The position numbers and the translations under genes are program-made. Below the pieces are notes generated by a model. It searched no databases and was not told the origin of the DNA. It saw only the letters and a program-made list of their open reading frames with translations. A stretch of DNA of 20,640 bases from VFKI01 sp033762075 (GTDB lineage Bacteria; Pseudomonadota; Gammaproteobacteria; DSM-16500). Within the stretch, counting starts at the first letter, position 1. Each line of letters opens with the position of its first letter. This document shows positions 7,399 to 14,970 of the stretch, piece after piece. The stretch lies in the NCBI GenBank assembly GCA_033762075.1, contig JANRLY010000007.1:1-20640 (forward strand), given 5' to 3'.

Positions 7399-7932
7399 AT
7401 GACTATCATCATCGGTATCGATCCTGGTTCACGTATCACAGGTTACGGTGTTATTCGTTGGGAAAATCACCAAAGTCATTACTTAGATAGCGGTTGCTTG
7501 CGTGTTGCAGCTGGCGCACTGCATGAACGATTGCAAAATATTTTTTCTGGCATTCAGTCTATTATTCAACAATACGAACCCATCGAAGCGGCAATCGAAC
7601 AAATTTTTATGCATCAAAATCCAGGCGCTGCTTTAAAGTTAGGTCAAGCGCGTGGCGCTGCGATTGTTGCGTTAGGATTGCCAGTGTCAGAATACTCTGC
7701 GCGACAAGTCAAGCAATCTGTTGTAGGTTATGGCGCGGCGGATAAATCACAAGTGCAGCAAATGGTGAAAGCATTATTAAATCTTTCAGGCAAACTACAA
7801 GCAGATGCCGCAGATGCTTTAGCGGTTGCACTATGTCATGCACATGCACGGTTCAGTCCTAAAGTCCTCGGCACGCGCGGAACCCGCCGTAAAAAATCTT
7901 CGTGGCGTTCTTATTCCATCGAAAATCTTTAA
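7399..7932 (+). CDS. ruvC: Holliday junction endonuclease RuvC
   Basis: The 177-residue product is a normal-length RuvC, the dimeric nuclease that cuts Holliday junctions symmetrically after RuvAB branch migration. Visible motifs are IGIDPGSRITGYGVI (first catalytic Asp at residue 8), IEQIFMHQNPGAALKLGQARG (catalytic Glu region, about residue 66), and the C-terminal ADAADALAVALCHAHAR carrying the last two catalytic acidic residues. The ATG at 7399 is chosen because AAGGAG sits five to six bases upstream; the in-frame GTG at 7393 would place the ribosome-binding site inside the start. In most relatives ruvA follows directly; here 2.5 kb of accessory DNA intervenes. Confidence 0.97.
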   Translation: MTIIIGIDPGSRITGYGVIRWENHQSHYLDSGCLRVAAGALHERLQNIFSGIQSIIQQYEPIEAAIEQIFMHQNPGAALKLGQARGAAIVALGLPVSEYSARQVKQSVVGYGAADKSQVQQMVKALLNLSGKLQADAADALAVALCHAHARFSPKVLGTRGTRRKKSSWRSYSIENL

Positions 7933-7960
7933 CTTTTAATATAAAAAAGGAAGTCAGAAT

Positions 7961-9730
7961 ATGTTTCGAAATATTTTTAAAAAGGATGAAAAAATCACTT
8001 CAGTAACTGATGAACAACTGACGGAAGCTTTAATTAATAAAGATGTCGAATGCATTAAAAAATATATTGCAGAAAAAGGGGATGTGAACAAAGAAATTTA
8101 TTTCGCAAAACTTCCCGCAGTTAGAAAAGACAGATACACGTATTCATCCCATTTAACGCTCTTAATGATACCAGCAAGATTGTCAAACGAGGATGACGAT
8201 GAAATACCTCGTTTGTTGATCGAAGCAGGTGCTGATATCAATAAAAAAGATCAGTCTGGATATACAGCTTTACATATGGCAATCATGCGTGGCCATACAA
8301 AATATTCGAAGGTGATTGTTGAAGAAAAAAATTGTGATTTGAATGTGCTTGCTGAATATGGATATGAAAACTGGAGTGGCCGTCTAGACCGTACGCCAGT
8401 CGGTTTTGCTTACGAACAAAAAAATCTTGAATTGCTCAGTGCTATGATTAATGCACATGGCCCAAACCTGACTTACAGCACAAAAAGTTTAATGAAAAAG
8501 ATATATATCGATATTGAGGATCAGTATAAAGAAAATATCGACAATTTTTTTCTTGCTCTCGTTGAGAAATTATTTGCAGCAGGGTTTAATATTCATCAGC
8601 GTTTTTCGTACAAAGAAAGCACCAAAACATTGGGAGAATTATTATCTCACTTAGCACTGGGGCAGGATTTATTAAAAAAAGAATTAGCGCAGATGGATTC
8701 AATTGATTTATTTTCCCGGCCCCAGGTCGCTCTTGTTCAGAGTGGACCAGAGCAAAAAATAGCACAAAATTTCAGTTATTTTTATTATTATGCGGTTAAT
8801 GATCGAGCAGATATGCTTGCTCATTTTTATCTAAAAAATCCTGAAATGAATTTCTATCATTTGGAAAATGAAAATGATAAAAGAGATTACATGAAACTTT
8901 ATCCCTATCTCGAAGCAGTCGAGGGTGGTTGCTTAGAGAGTGCGCGATTTTTTCTTGAGCATGGTGCTGATCCTCATTTTCGAGCAGGTAAGGGTGAAAC
9001 CCCGCTGCATATGGCAGCGAGGACAAGAAACCAAGCGATGGTTGAGTTATTGTTGGAGTTTGGCGGGTATCCTTTAGTGTTCGATGCTAATCAACGAACA
9101 CCTATTTCTTCTTTATATTCTCACTTTGGTATTGGGGTTACAGTTGAAAAAAGAGTTAAAATTTTCCCAATCCTTTTAAATGCTTTAAAAACAGACAAAG
9201 AAAAATCTTTCTTGATCGAAGATTATTTACGTTGTAAACATGTCCCAGAACCGCTTGAAGTCGATATGATTATGGATGCTGTTTCGCGTTATTCCGTCGA
9301 AGAAACCGACAAAATAATTACAGCACTTCATTCTGTGCAAGCTAAATCTCTTCTTAGGGATAATTCATATAAATATCAGCAGGCAAATATGTCATTAGTA
9401 AAAATATATTTTCGGCAGTATGAAAGCGAAAAGACAGTATCTTATTTAGATAAAATAATGACGCATGGTTTCGAAAGCGGCGATCAAGCGCAATGGTATA
9501 TCGATTTTGCTTTCAATGAAAAAATTAAAGTGCTGGATGAATACAAAGAATCTTCATTTGAAAATGTAAAGTGTGATGTGAAAACATTACTCTCGGTAAG
9601 TGATTTGCTGCGTTCTCGAGCTGATGAGCTGTCTGCAAAAAAACATCCTAGATTTTTTGATAAAACGATTGAAGTGGTTAATGGGTTTGATCAGGTGAAA
9701 TCAGCTGAATATTCGGTGAGTCTTAGTTGA
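7961..9730 (+). CDS. Ankyrin-repeat protein, candidate effector
   Basis: This 589-residue protein has at least two ankyrin blocks. Block one spans about residues 75-150, with IPRLLIEAGADINKKD followed by GYTALHMAIMRGH. Block two spans about 310-385, with ARFFLEHGADPHFRA, GETPLHMAARTRNQAMVELL and a weaker third unit. Between and after them are helical, charged regions without a recognised domain. It has no signal peptide or membrane segment. Ankyrin repeats mediate protein-protein contacts, and in Legionella and Coxiella many such proteins are type IV secretion substrates acting in the host; that role is inferred by analogy. The ATG has AAGGA nine bases upstream. The gene is visibly more A/T-rich than ruvC and ruvA around it and interrupts the ruv order, consistent with a later insertion. 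A terminator-like hairpin follows. Confidence 0.92.
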   Translation: MFRNIFKKDEKITSVTDEQLTEALINKDVECIKKYIAEKGDVNKEIYFAKLPAVRKDRYTYSSHLTLLMIPARLSNEDDDEIPRLLIEAGADINKKDQSGYTALHMAIMRGHTKYSKVIVEEKNCDLNVLAEYGYENWSGRLDRTPVGFAYEQKNLELLSAMINAHGPNLTYSTKSLMKKIYIDIEDQYKENIDNFFLALVEKLFAAGFNIHQRFSYKESTKTLGELLSHLALGQDLLKKELAQMDSIDLFSRPQVALVQSGPEQKIAQNFSYFYYYAVNDRADMLAHFYLKNPEMNFYHLENENDKRDYMKLYPYLEAVEGGCLESARFFLEHGADPHFRAGKGETPLHMAARTRNQAMVELLLEFGGYPLVFDANQRTPISSLYSHFGIGVTVEKRVKIFPILLNALKTDKEKSFLIEDYLRCKHVPEPLEVDMIMDAVSRYSVEETDKIITALHSVQAKSLLRDNSYKYQQANMSLVKIYFRQYESEKTVSYLDKIMTHGFESGDQAQWYIDFAFNEKIKVLDEYKESSFENVKCDVKTLLSVSDLLRSRADELSAKKHPRFFDKTIEVVNGFDQVKSAEYSVSLS

Positions 9731-9744
9731 TTATCGTGCTTATC

Positions 9745-9790
9745 CGAGCCGCGGTCCCGGCTAACAGGGGGCGTGGCCTCGCTTTTTATT
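9745..9790 (+). terminator. Rho-independent terminator after the ankyrin gene
   Basis: CGAGCCGCG (9745-9753) pairs with CGTGGCCTCG (9772-9781) with one bulged C and one G-T pair, and the stem is followed by TTTTT (9783-9787). A smaller alternative stem, AGCCG with CGGCT, lies inside the left half. If active, it would separate ruvC and the ankyrin gene from the toxin-antitoxin and ruvAB genes. Confidence 0.55.
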
Positions 9791-9824
9791 AATAAGTATA
9801 ATATACTTATTAAGTAATTACTTA
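9789..9824. promoter_or_regulatory. Promoter with two overlapping palindromic operators upstream of the antitoxin gene
   Basis: TTAATAAGTAT (9789-9799) and ATACTTATTAA (9803-9813) form a perfect 11-bp inverted repeat around AAT. A second perfect palindrome, TAAGTAATTACTTA, occupies 9811-9824. Together they present four AAGTA/TACTT half-sites. A consensus -10 TATAAT (9797-9802) lies at the centre of the first palindrome; the -35 (around 9774-9779) is poor. Ribbon-helix-helix antitoxins typically bind such sites cooperatively to repress their own operon, so autoregulation is the likely function. The repeats are seen; the binding is inferred. Confidence 0.75.
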
Positions 9825-9841
9825 GTACGGTTGGAGATTTT

Positions 9842-10117
9842 ATGGCTGAAAAGAACACTACTTTTACGATGAAGTTAGAGCTAAAGCTGCGAAATCAATT
9901 TATGAAGGCTGCTGCCCATGCGCATCGACCTGCCTCCCAGCTTGTGCGAGATTTCATGCGTACTTACGTTGAGCGCGAAAAGAACCGTCAATTTGCTGTT
10001 GAGGCGCATCGACAATCAGTATCCATAGCGCAACGTGCTGCTAAAGCGGGTACCGATGAACATACCTTGATGCAAGAAATCGCCGCTGAGATTGATCAGG
10101 ATAACTTAGATGAATGA
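9842..10117 (+). CDS. Ribbon-helix-helix antitoxin of a MazF-type pair
   Basis: The 91-residue product begins with a beta-strand-like TTFTMKLELKLRNQF followed by two predicted helices (MKAAAHAHRPASQLVRDFMRTYVER), a ribbon-helix-helix DNA-binding layout at about residues 5-48. The acidic, helical C-terminal part ending EIAAEIDQDNLDE would be the toxin-neutralising tail. It should bind DNA as a dimer at the palindromes just upstream and block the MazF-like toxin encoded next. The ATG at 9842 has GGAG five bases upstream. Its stop overlaps the toxin ATG by four bases (ATGA), as expected for tightly coupled antitoxin and toxin. The type assignment rests on size, fold pattern and partner; classical MazE is a different fold, so this is not called mazE. 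Confidence 0.88.
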   Translation: MAEKNTTFTMKLELKLRNQFMKAAAHAHRPASQLVRDFMRTYVEREKNRQFAVEAHRQSVSIAQRAAKAGTDEHTLMQEIAAEIDQDNLDE

Positions 10118-10455
10118 TTAATATAAAACGCGGAGATATTATAACAATTGCAGTGAGCGGTGATTATGGAAAGCCTCGTCCTGCTTTGGTGGTGCAGGCA
10201 GATGAATTTGCTGCGATTCCTTCCGTGACAGTTTTGCGCCTGACAAGTGATATTTATGATGAAGATTTACTGCGTATTACCGTAATGCCTCACAAACAAA
10301 ATGGTTTGCGTATTCCTTCCCAAATTTGCATTGATAAAGCGGTGACAATTCCGAAAGATAAGATTGGTAAACGAATTGGTACATTAGACGCAGCGATTTT
10401 GAAATTAGTAAATCGAGCTTTAGGCATATTCTTAGGATTAGGAGGTAAGGTGTGA
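10114..10455 (+). CDS. MazF/PemK family toxin (probable mRNA endoribonuclease)
   Basis: The 113-residue product has the MazF/PemK N-terminus KRGDIITIAVSGDYGKPRPALVVQ, including the conserved GDYGKPRPALV block, and downstream family segments VTVLRLTSD and GLRIPSQICIDKAVTIPKDKIGKRIG, the latter covering the Ser/Thr-containing region typical of the active site. Toxins of this family cleave RNA at short sequence motifs and arrest translation unless bound by the antitoxin. Length is typical and no frameshift is seen, so it is likely intact. It overlaps the antitoxin gene at its start and ruvA at its end: GTGTGA contains both its stop and the ruvA GTG. The ruvA ribosome-binding site GGAGG lies inside its last codons, making toxin translation and ruvA initiation interdependent. 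Confidence 0.92.
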   Translation: MINIKRGDIITIAVSGDYGKPRPALVVQADEFAAIPSVTVLRLTSDIYDEDLLRITVMPHKQNGLRIPSQICIDKAVTIPKDKIGKRIGTLDAAILKLVNRALGIFLGLGGKV

Positions 10456-11048
10456 TCAGTCAACTTCGCGGTACAATTCTTGAAAAACAACCGCCTCATT
10501 TAGTGTTGGATGTGCAGGGTGTCGGTTATGAAATCGACGCGCCAATGAGCACATTTTATCGTTTGCCTGAGGTGCAGCAGGAAGTATTGCTCTTCACGCA
10601 CTTTGTTGTGCGTGAAGATGCGCATCACCTGTATGGCTTTTATACCCGCGAAGAACGCGAATTGTTTCGCATTTTACTAAAAGTAAATGGTGTTGGGCCG
10701 CGTTTAGCGTTAACGATTTTATCGCGCATGAATCCAGATGAATTTGTTCGTTGTGTGAATAGCAATGATACTAACAGTTTAATGTCATTGCCGGGCATTG
10801 GCCAAAAAACGGCTGGACGCTTGTTGATTGAGATGCGTGATCGTTTAACACATTGGGGTGCTACAATACCCTCGGCTACGCTAACATCCAACACTGAACG
10901 CGCTGCCATTTTACAAGACGCTATTTCAGCTTTAGTCGCGTTGGGCTTTAAACTGCAAGATGCAACGCGTACTATTCATCGTATGGATGATGGTCAGCTT
11001 GTTAGCGAAGAAATGATTCGTCGGGCTTTACAAGAGGGTGTCTCATGA
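10452..11048 (+). CDS. ruvA: Holliday junction DNA helicase subunit RuvA
   Basis: The 198-residue product is RuvA, the tetrameric protein that binds the Holliday junction and loads RuvB rings. It starts ISQLRGTILEKQPPHLVLDVQG (N-terminal OB domain), continues with LLKVNGVGPRLAL and SLPGIGQKTAGRLLIEM, the two helix-hairpin-helix motifs of domain II (about residues 71-130), and ends with the small three-helix domain III that contacts RuvB. The start codon is GTG at 10452, with GGAGG six bases upstream inside the toxin gene and a four-base overlap with the toxin stop. Its stop overlaps the ruvB ATG by four bases. No promoter of its own is seen; transcription probably comes from the toxin-antitoxin promoter. 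Confidence 0.96.
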   Translation: MISQLRGTILEKQPPHLVLDVQGVGYEIDAPMSTFYRLPEVQQEVLLFTHFVVREDAHHLYGFYTREERELFRILLKVNGVGPRLALTILSRMNPDEFVRCVNSNDTNSLMSLPGIGQKTAGRLLIEMRDRLTHWGATIPSATLTSNTERAAILQDAISALVALGFKLQDATRTIHRMDDGQLVSEEMIRRALQEGVS

Positions 11049-12055
11049 CAGAAATAGAACGCACCATTACACCACATGAAATCCTTCCAGACTCAGTCGA
11101 TCGCGCATTGAGGCCCATTCGTTTAGATGAATATACTGGGCAACCGGCTGTACGCGAACAAATGAATATCTTCATTGAGGCGGCGCGCGCACGCCAAGAT
11201 GCATTAGACCATGTGTTGATCTTTGGTCCACCCGGATTAGGCAAAACTACGCTCGCACATATTATTGCCCATGAAATGGGCGTCGGTTTGCGACAAACCT
11301 CCGGTCCTGTGCTCGAAAAACCAGGTGATGTTGCTGCCATGTTGACGAGTTTGCAACCACGCGATGTCTTATTCATTGATGAAATTCATCGATTGAGTGT
11401 CCAAGTCGAAGAAGTTTTATATCCTGCCATGGAAGATTACCAACTCGACATTATGATTGGTGAGGGGCCGTCTGCGCGATCTATTAAATTAGATTTACCG
11501 CCGTTTACGTTAGTGGGTGCGACCACACGAGCCGGATTATTAACCTCTCCCTTACGCGATCGTTTTGGGATTGTCCAGCGTCTTGAGTTTTATAATTTAC
11601 CCGATTTAACCCACATTGTGACGCGTTCTGCACGTATTTCAGGTGTTCGCATTGATCAGAGTGGGGCTGAAGAAATCGCCCGTCGTGCACGTGGAACCCC
11701 GCGCATCGCCAATCGTTTATTGCGGCGTGTGCGAGATTATGCTGAAGTGCGTAGCGATGGCAATATCATTCAATCGATCGTCCAAGAAGCATTAGATTTA
11801 CTGGATGTCGATCATTATGGTTTCGACATGATGGATCGCAAGTTATTACAAGCGTTGATTGAGCGATTCGAAGGGGGACCTGTAGGCATTGACAGTTTAG
11901 CGGCTGCGCTGAGTGAAGAGCGCGGCACGATTGAAGATGTGATTGAGCCTTATCTCATTCAACAAGGATTTATTATGCGCACGGCACGTGGCAGAATGGC
12001 AACGCCGCATGCATGGCGATATTTAGGGTTAACAATGCCGGAGAAAGAAACATGA
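11045..12055 (+). CDS. ruvB: Holliday junction branch migration ATPase RuvB
   Basis: The 336-residue product is RuvB, a hexameric AAA+ motor that drives branch migration with RuvA. Walker A is GPPGLGKTT (residues 61-69), Walker B is LFIDEIHRL (about 111-119), sensor 1 lies at TLVGATTRAGLL, and the arginine-finger/small AAA+ lid region includes RGTPRIANRLLRRVRDYAEV. The C-terminal winged-helix domain contains GGPVGIDSLAAAL and ends PHAWRYLGL, as usual in the family. The ATG overlaps the ruvA stop (ATGA), and its own TGA overlaps the tolQ ATG in the same way, so a recombination gene is directly chained to the envelope Tol operon. Confidence 0.98.
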   Translation: MTEIERTITPHEILPDSVDRALRPIRLDEYTGQPAVREQMNIFIEAARARQDALDHVLIFGPPGLGKTTLAHIIAHEMGVGLRQTSGPVLEKPGDVAAMLTSLQPRDVLFIDEIHRLSVQVEEVLYPAMEDYQLDIMIGEGPSARSIKLDLPPFTLVGATTRAGLLTSPLRDRFGIVQRLEFYNLPDLTHIVTRSARISGVRIDQSGAEEIARRARGTPRIANRLLRRVRDYAEVRSDGNIIQSIVQEALDLLDVDHYGFDMMDRKLLQALIERFEGGPVGIDSLAAALSEERGTIEDVIEPYLIQQGFIMRTARGRMATPHAWRYLGLTMPEKET

Positions 12056-12738
12056 ATTTTGATAGTTCGCTTTGGGGTTATTTTATTCACGCGAGTTTAG
12101 CGGTGAAATTGGTGATGCTTTTGTTAGCAGGCTCTTCGATTTTATCTTGGACATTCATTTTTGAACAATTCAAATCCTTAAAGCAAGCACGACTGGCTGG
12201 CAGCACTTTCGACAAACGATTTTGGTCCGGTGGAGATTTAGCAACGCTCTATGCCGATAGCGCGAAACGCAATCGCCATCCTGTGGGTACAGAGGCGATT
12301 TTTCAAGCAGGCTTTAAAGAATTTAGTCGTTTACGCCGTGAAGACAATATTCCTGCAGATTCTATTTTGGCGAGCACTAGCCGTGCGATGCACGTGGCTG
12401 AATTGAGTGAACAAGAACGTTTAGAAAATCACATGCCGTTTTTGGCGACAGTAGGTTCTGCTGCACCTTTTGTTGGGATTTTCGGCACTGTCTGCGGGAT
12501 CATGTTAACGTTTCGCACATTAGCACATGTTCAACAAGCCACTATCTCAATGGTAGCGCCAGGTATTGCAGAAGCATTAATTGCCACAGCGATGGGTTTA
12601 TTTGCGGCGATTCCTGCTGTTGTTGCGTACAATCGTTTTACGACGGATATTAACCGTTTATTAAATCGCTTCGATGTTTTTCAAGAAGCTTTTTTAAATA
12701 TCATTTTCCATCAAACCAAGGCAGGAGCACATGAATAA
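12052..12738 (+). CDS. tolQ: Tol-Pal system inner-membrane protein TolQ
   Basis: The 228-residue product is TolQ, which with TolR forms the proton-motive-force driven stator of the Tol system (MotA/ExbB family). Transmembrane segments are visible at about residues 18-36 (LVMLLLAGSSILSWTFIF), 132-155 (FLATVGSAAPFVGIFGTVCGIML) and 170-195 (IAEALIATAMGLFAAIPAVVAYN). The last two contain the family hallmark Gly and Thr residues. The start is ATG 12052, with GGAG eight bases upstream, overlapping the ruvB stop; a longer reading frame running back to 12013 lies inside ruvB and is rejected. It overlaps tolR by eight bases. The usual upstream neighbour ybgC is absent. Confidence 0.97.
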   Translation: MNFDSSLWGYFIHASLAVKLVMLLLAGSSILSWTFIFEQFKSLKQARLAGSTFDKRFWSGGDLATLYADSAKRNRHPVGTEAIFQAGFKEFSRLRREDNIPADSILASTSRAMHVAELSEQERLENHMPFLATVGSAAPFVGIFGTVCGIMLTFRTLAHVQQATISMVAPGIAEALIATAMGLFAAIPAVVAYNRFTTDINRLLNRFDVFQEAFLNIIFHQTKAGAHE

Positions 12739-13192
12739 TTTTTCTTCATCACGTCATGTCAAACGCCCAATGGCAGAAATTAATTTAGTGCCTTTCATTG
12801 ATGTGATGTTGGTGTTGTTGGTGATATTTATGATTACAACGCCTTTATTGACACAAGGTGTTAAGGTCGATTTACCACAAACGACCGCGAAAAATATTCC
12901 ACCTGAAAAACTCGAACCCTTGGTTGTGACAGTAAACGCGACAGGGGATTTTTATTTAAATACTGCTGAAAAGCCCAATCAACCGATTACAGCGCGCGTA
13001 TTAGCTAATTTAATTGCAACGCAAATGAATGATCAATCAGTCACTGAAAAGCGCCCTGTCTTAGTGCGCGGCGACAAAAATGCAAACTATGGCAAAATTA
13101 TGGAAGCCATGGTGATCTTGCAACAAGCGGGCGCAAAAAATATTGGTTTAGTCACACAACCTAATTTGAACACATTGGCGAGCAGTGGTTAA
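12731..13192 (+). CDS. tolR: Tol-Pal system protein TolR
   Basis: The 153-residue product is TolR (ExbD family), a single-span inner-membrane protein with a periplasmic domain. The signature MAEINLVPFIDVMLVLLVIFMITTPLL spans about residues 14-40 and contains the functionally essential membrane Asp (VPFIDVML). The periplasmic part has the expected KVDLPQTTAK and PVLVRGDKNANYGKIMEAM segments. With TolQ it converts proton flow into movement of TolA. It overlaps tolQ at its start; the ribosome-binding site AGGAG is only about three bases from the ATG, unusually close, suggesting dependence on translational coupling. It ends in TAATG, sharing one base with the tolA start. Confidence 0.96.
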   Translation: MNNFSSSRHVKRPMAEINLVPFIDVMLVLLVIFMITTPLLTQGVKVDLPQTTAKNIPPEKLEPLVVTVNATGDFYLNTAEKPNQPITARVLANLIATQMNDQSVTEKRPVLVRGDKNANYGKIMEAMVILQQAGAKNIGLVTQPNLNTLASSG

Positions 13193-13959
13193 TGGATGCG
13201 AAAATAGAAGTCAAAAAATCTTCTAATCTTATTTATTCGTTGATCTTACACAGCGCGATCCTGATTTTTTTAGTGATCACGATTGAGTTTCCCAGTCGAA
13301 CCATTGTGGCTGAAAAAGGTGACAGCGAGACAGAAATTATTCAAGCAGCCGTGGTGAGCCCACAAACCATTAAGGCCCCACCAGTCACGACAAAAAATCC
13401 TTTGCCGCCACCGCCCCCTAAAAAAGTCATCCCACCGCAACCTCAGCCACAGCCTGTGCAAAATCCCATTGCAATTCAACAACAATTATTAGCCGATTTA
13501 AATAAAGAAAAAAAACGTCAAAAGCAACTCAAACATCAACAACAAAAAAAATTAGCCAATGACTTTTCGAAAAAAATAAAACAACTGGCTACAAAATCAT
13601 TGCAAGAGCAATTACAACAAGAACAAAGTAGAGTGTCTGCGCTACAAGCACGAAAACTAAAAGGCATCGTTGATCATTATCGCGCCTTGATTTTGCAGGC
13701 GATTAGTCAAAACTGGCGTGTGCCTGGTGCGCCAGATAAAAATCTTTCTGCAGATTTATTAATTCACCTTGCACCGGGTGGGACTGTGTTGGATGTGCAG
13801 GTTGCAAAAAGTAGCGGCAATGACAGTCTTGATCGTTCTGCAGAAACAGCTGTTTTTCGTTCGTCACCGTTACCAGTGCCAAGCGATCCGGATGATTTTG
13901 AACCTTTCCGACAATTTGTTTTAAGAGTGAAACCAGAAAATATTCAGGCGGCGGGATAA
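13192..13959 (+). CDS. tolA: Cell envelope integrity protein TolA
   Basis: The 255-residue product has TolA architecture: a short cytoplasmic N-terminus, one transmembrane anchor (about residues 13-32, IYSLILHSAILIFLVITIEF), a proline-rich stretch (PPPPPKKVIPPQPQPQP), a Lys/Gln-rich helical rod (about 95-155) and a C-terminal TonB/TolA-like domain (YRALILQAISQNWRVPG to the end). TolA spans the periplasm and connects TolQR to TolB and Pal at the outer membrane, supporting constriction during division. It is much shorter than the 421-residue Escherichia coli protein, because the rod is short and Gln-rich rather than Ala/Lys-rich. The ATG is the second half of TAATG at the tolR stop. A strong palindromic terminator-like element follows. 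Confidence 0.93.
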   Translation: MDAKIEVKKSSNLIYSLILHSAILIFLVITIEFPSRTIVAEKGDSETEIIQAAVVSPQTIKAPPVTTKNPLPPPPPKKVIPPQPQPQPVQNPIAIQQQLLADLNKEKKRQKQLKHQQQKKLANDFSKKIKQLATKSLQEQLQQEQSRVSALQARKLKGIVDHYRALILQAISQNWRVPGAPDKNLSADLLIHLAPGGTVLDVQVAKSSGNDSLDRSAETAVFRSSPLPVPSDPDDFEPFRQFVLRVKPENIQAAG

Positions 13960-13965
13960 AATATT

Positions 13966-14062
13966 AAACTCTGTCATTCCCGCGAAAGCGGGAATCCAAT
14001 TATTAACATTCAAAGTGTTATTAGCAAAATGGTTTTCCGCCTTCGCGGGAGTGACAGAGTTT
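13966..14062. terminator. Large palindrome after tolA, REP-like and terminator-like
   Basis: AAACTCTGTCATTCCCGCG (from 13966) is mirrored by CGCGGGAGTGACAGAGTTT (ending 14062). The arms are about 29 bases each with only a few mismatches, and the right arm runs into a T tract. Inside the left arm GTCATTCCCGC and GCGGGAAT form the REP-like motif also present at 7324. A weaker inner stem TAACA/TGTTA lies in the loop. A second small A/T hairpin (TTTTTAAC/GTTAAAAA, 14060-14079) follows. It probably ends the tolQRA transcript and may be a dispersed repeat. Confidence 0.65.
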
Positions 14063-14092
14063 TTAACAAAAGTTAAAAAATAAGAGGATCAT

Positions 14093-14923
14093 ATGTTTAA
14101 CCCAATTCATTTGAACATCACTGCTGATGACATGGCAGGTAATCATGGGCGCGGGCGTTATGTTTTATTGCCAGGCTCAGATGGTCGTGCAGAACAAATC
14201 GCGAGTCATTTTCAAAATGTGACAGTGCGGCGTCATGCACGTGGGCATCACTGTTATTTAGGACAATTAGATTCAAGCATTGATGTGATGACAGTCTCGA
14301 GCGGGATGGGTTGCCCCTCAATGGAAATTATTTTGCACGAATTATTTACTTTAGGGGCTCGACGTTTTTTGCGTGTTGGGACTGCGGGTGCTTTGCAATC
14401 GTTTATTCAATTAGGTGATCTTGTCAATGCAACTGCCTCGGTGCGTGATGAAAAAACCACTTATGATTATGTGCCTGAAGGATTTCCTGCGATAGCATCT
14501 CCAGAAATGCATGCATTCATTTCGCAAGCAGCTGAAAAAATCAATTTACAAAAAAAATTGCATCACGGTATTGTGCATTGCAAAGCTTCTTTTTATGCAC
14601 GTGAATTTGGTAAAGGTCCGTATGGTGAACGCAATGAGTATTACATGGCGTTGCTTGCACAAAGTGGCGTGCTTGCGACTGAAATGGAAACATCCACATT
14701 ATTTGTACAGTCAGGGTTGTATGCGCATCAGTGTCGACAAGTTCAGCAGTATTTACCTGCTGTGATGTGCGCTGCTATTCTCGGTATTGTCGCTGTACCG
14801 CCGCACGAATTTATGCGTAGTGAACAACAAATCATTGTAGTCAACGATATGATTCAATTAGCTTTAGAAACCTTGCGGCAGTTGGCGAAACGCGACTTTG
14901 TATTTCCAAATCTCTCTAACTAG
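14093..14923 (+). CDS. Nucleoside phosphorylase, probably uridine phosphorylase
   Basis: The 276-residue product belongs to the PNP/UDP phosphorylase superfamily, which splits nucleosides with phosphate to give ribose-1-phosphate and free base. Visible family features: VLLPGSDGRAEQIASHF near the N-terminus (phosphate-binding loop), TVSSGMGCPSMEIILHEL, GARRFLRVGTAGAL (about residues 91-104), and GVLATEMETSTLFV (about 196-209), the ribose-binding MEME/MES region. The pattern is closest to Udp as I remember it (PG-D-R, then S-G-G-PS, then FLRVGT-GA), but substrate cannot be settled by eye; purine nucleoside phosphorylase is the alternative. The ATG has GAGG about five bases upstream. It sits between tolA and tolB, where such a gene is not expected. 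Confidence 0.88.
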   Translation: MFNPIHLNITADDMAGNHGRGRYVLLPGSDGRAEQIASHFQNVTVRRHARGHHCYLGQLDSSIDVMTVSSGMGCPSMEIILHELFTLGARRFLRVGTAGALQSFIQLGDLVNATASVRDEKTTYDYVPEGFPAIASPEMHAFISQAAEKINLQKKLHHGIVHCKASFYAREFGKGPYGERNEYYMALLAQSGVLATEMETSTLFVQSGLYAHQCRQVQQYLPAVMCAAILGIVAVPPHEFMRSEQQIIVVNDMIQLALETLRQLAKRDFVFPNLSN

Positions 14924-14970
14924 AATATAGTATTAATTTTAACCATCCCGAAATGGATGTGGGGGTTGAA

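Noticed and set aside
12013..12051. N-terminal extension of TolQ
   Set aside because: It overlaps the ruvB C-terminal coding region, whereas ATG 12052 has a clear ribosome-binding site and the standard TolQ N-terminus.
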